7,771 nucleotides of DNA, from positions 1-7,771 of the forward strand of contig JAIJLI010000083.1 in NCBI GenBank assembly GCA_022722495.1, written 5' to 3'. Origin of the DNA: Dialister sp. Its GTDB lineage: Bacteria > Bacillota > Negativicutes > Veillonellales > Dialisteraceae. Positions 6,607 through 7,771 of this stretch are shown piece after piece. Positions within the stretch are counted from its first letter, which is position 1. Every line of letters begins with the position of its first letter. Below the pieces are notes generated by a model. The model was not told where the DNA came from. It saw nothing but the letters and a program-made list of their open reading frames with translations, and did not search any database. A program made the position numbers and the translations under genes.

Positions 6607-7350
6607 TCAGAAGAGAGATACAGTGTCTTCTATATGTCGCTTCTCAAGCAGTACGTCCAGTCCGTCGAGCGACTGATTCAGCAGCAGCTCTTCCGGGAAA
6701 TGCATGTCTTCCAGCATGGCAATGCATTCCGTGAAATTTCCTATATCGCACCAGACGTGTGCATCGCTACCCATGACGGCTTTCGCGCGATACTTCATGA
6801 TGGTCCCGGCCAGCAGACGTTCGAGGACGATGCCATTTTTTCTCGTGCAGTTCGGACGCAGGGAGCTGTTATTAAGTTCCAGTGCCACCCCGTAGTGGAC
6901 CGCGGCCTGTACCACTTTCTCGATGTCTATGGGATAGCGGGCGTCGTCAGGATGGCCGATGATCTTGACCCACGGATTTTTCATGGCACCAATGATGGCG
7001 CGCGTATTGTCTTCCACGCTGCCGCTTTTGATGCAGGGGGTGTGAAGGCTGGCGATCACGTAGTCTAGGTCTTTCATGACGAGCCCGCCGTCTACGGTCC
7101 CCTCATAGTCGATGATATTGGCCTCCATGCCACGCAAGAGGCGCACACCTTCGAATGTGCGCGGCAGTATTTTGTAGTTTTCAAAAAAGGCCTTGTGTGT
7201 GGTGTGTATCATGCCCGGGCTGTGGTCGGATGTGCCCATTGCAAGAAGCCCCTTGTGCTTCGCCTCTGTCAGATTTTCCAGCAGTGTCGAGTAGGCGTGT
7301 CCGCTGGCCATAGTATGAGTATGTAAATCAAAGACTGGTTTTATCGGCAT
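6607..7350 (-). CDS. YcdX-type PHP-domain metal-dependent phosphohydrolase
   Basis: Cytoplasmic phosphoesterase of 247 residues, essentially the length of E. coli YcdX (245). The family binds three metal ions, and all nine expected ligands are present in order: H10 and H12 (FDLHTHT), H18, H43 (TSDHSPG), E76 (GMEAN), H103 (SLHTP), H133 (IGHPDD), D196 and H198 (GSDAH). The enzyme therefore looks active. Its natural substrate is not known to me; it acts as a phosphatase on small phosphorylated compounds. Its ATG lies inside the end of the ABC-ATPase gene (10 shared bases), with AGGAGG upstream, so the two are probably co-transcribed and coupled. It is the last gene of that unit. The pairing suggests a link to the imported compound, for example a phosphorylated or phosphonate compound, but that is only inference. 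Confidence 0.93.
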   Translation of the reverse strand: MPIKPVFDLHTHTMASGHAYSTLLENLTEAKHKGLLAMGTSDHSPGMIHTTHKAFFENYKILPRTFEGVRLLRGMEANIIDYEGTVDGGLVMKDLDYVIASLHTPCIKSGSVEDNTRAIIGAMKNPWVKIIGHPDDARYPIDIEKVVQAAVHYGVALELNNSSLRPNCTRKNGIVLERLLAGTIMKYRAKAVMGSDAHVWCDIGNFTECIAMLEDMHFPEELLLNQSLDGLDVLLEKRHIEDTVSLF

Positions 7351-7771
7351 TGCAGGTACACCTCCTCTCCGATGGCAAAGCGCTCTCCGGCGCTGGTATA
7401 TACGGTAAACAAGTCATTGCCGCTTGATACGGCATAATGGATTTCTCGCCCATTATACTGTTTTTCTCGTACGATACCATGGATGCCGCATCCTACACGA
7501 TTCATAGAGAGCTGCTCGGGGCGTACGGGGCAGACATCGGCCTTGCGGAAGACATCGGCTACATTCTTGCCGCCGCAAACGAATTGTCCTTCGGCTGCGT
7601 GGAAGGTCTCTCCCTCCCACTTTCCATGGACAAAATTGCATCGCCCGATGAAGGATGCAACAAAAGTTGTCGCCGGCTGCAGATAGATATCTTCGGGTGT
7701 CCCGAGCTGCTCGATCCTGCCGTTTTGCAAGATCATGATGCGATCGGACATGGAGAGGGCTTCCCCTTGGT
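7341..7771 (-). CDS. ABC importer ATP-binding subunit, C-terminal part only
   Basis: Only the last 143 or so residues are inside the window; the Walker A, signature and Walker B motifs lie beyond 7771. The visible part begins QGEALSMSDRIMIL, the segment right after the switch histidine (THDQxEAL) of ABC ATPases. It continues with NGRIEQLGTPEDIYLQPAT and FVASFIGRCNF, the usual end of the nucleotide-binding domain. A TOBE-type regulatory domain follows, with VCPVRPEQL at about 80-88 from the internal methionine at 7751 and a final strand GEEVYLQCR. This architecture belongs to the PotA/FbpC/CysA-like group, which drives import of polyamines, ferric iron, sulfate or aminoethylphosphonate. The substrate cannot be decided from this end. 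The stop is TAA at 7341-7343, overlapping the next gene by 10 bases. The ATG at 7751 is internal, not the start. Confidence 0.92.
   Translation of the reverse strand, partial: QGEALSMSDRIMILQNGRIEQLGTPEDIYLQPATTFVASFIGRCNFVHGKWEGETFHAAEGQFVCGGKNVADVFRKADVCPVRPEQLSMNRVGCGIHGIVREKQYNGREIHYAVSSGNDLFTVYTSAGERFAIGEEVYLQCR

Noticed and set aside
1..7771. CRISPR array, tRNA, rRNA or known riboswitch
   Set aside because: No regularly spaced repeats, cloverleaf-like sequence, ribosomal RNA stretch or recognisable riboswitch was found on either strand by reading.

Overview
The window looks like a chromosomal segment of an anaerobic, diderm Firmicute, most likely a member of the Negativicutes (Selenomonas/Dialister/Megasphaera relatives). 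This is an inference. A TonB-dependent outer-membrane receptor and a radical-SAM enzyme of an oxygen-sensitive type sit beside genes with strong GGAGG-type ribosome binding sites, tight Firmicute-style spacing and clear intrinsic terminators. I cannot name the species.

Layout. Bases 1-802 (+) hold the 3' part of an IS481-type DDE transposase whose 5' end lies outside the window. Bases 803-1093 are intergenic, with one possible 44-residue small gene on the minus strand and a strong terminator at 1048-1078. Bases 1094-6132 (all minus, so read right to left) form a four-gene operon: TonB-dependent receptor, periplasmic binding lipoprotein, HutW/ChuW-family radical-SAM enzyme, flavodoxin. The genes are joined by an 11-base gap, a 4-base ATGA overlap and a 9-base gap. 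A promoter with a Fur-like box across its -10 element precedes the receptor, and the terminator at 1048-1078 closes the unit. Bases 6133-6606 are non-coding and carry this promoter, a two-way terminator, about 200 bases of unexplained sequence and a second strong terminator. Bases 6607-7771 (minus) hold a YcdX-type PHP phosphohydrolase preceded by, and overlapping, the 3' part of an ABC-transporter ATPase gene that runs off the window.

How it fits together. The operon reads as a heme capture and anaerobic heme-opening pathway. The receptor would take heme across the outer membrane, the lipoprotein would bind it in the periplasm, and the radical-SAM enzyme would open the ring anaerobically and free the iron. 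The flavodoxin would supply electrons or handle the tetrapyrrole product. No inner-membrane permease or ATPase is encoded in the unit, so that step must be supplied elsewhere.

The most striking feature is a run of nine G (coding strand) in the receptor's signal-peptide region, at 6056-6064. As written, it puts the start codon and the rest of the receptor in different frames. Removing one G gives an intact protein of about 722 residues with a signal peptide and a TonB box. This is the expected form of an ON/OFF phase-variable surface heme receptor captured in the OFF state, although a homopolymer sequencing error would look the same.
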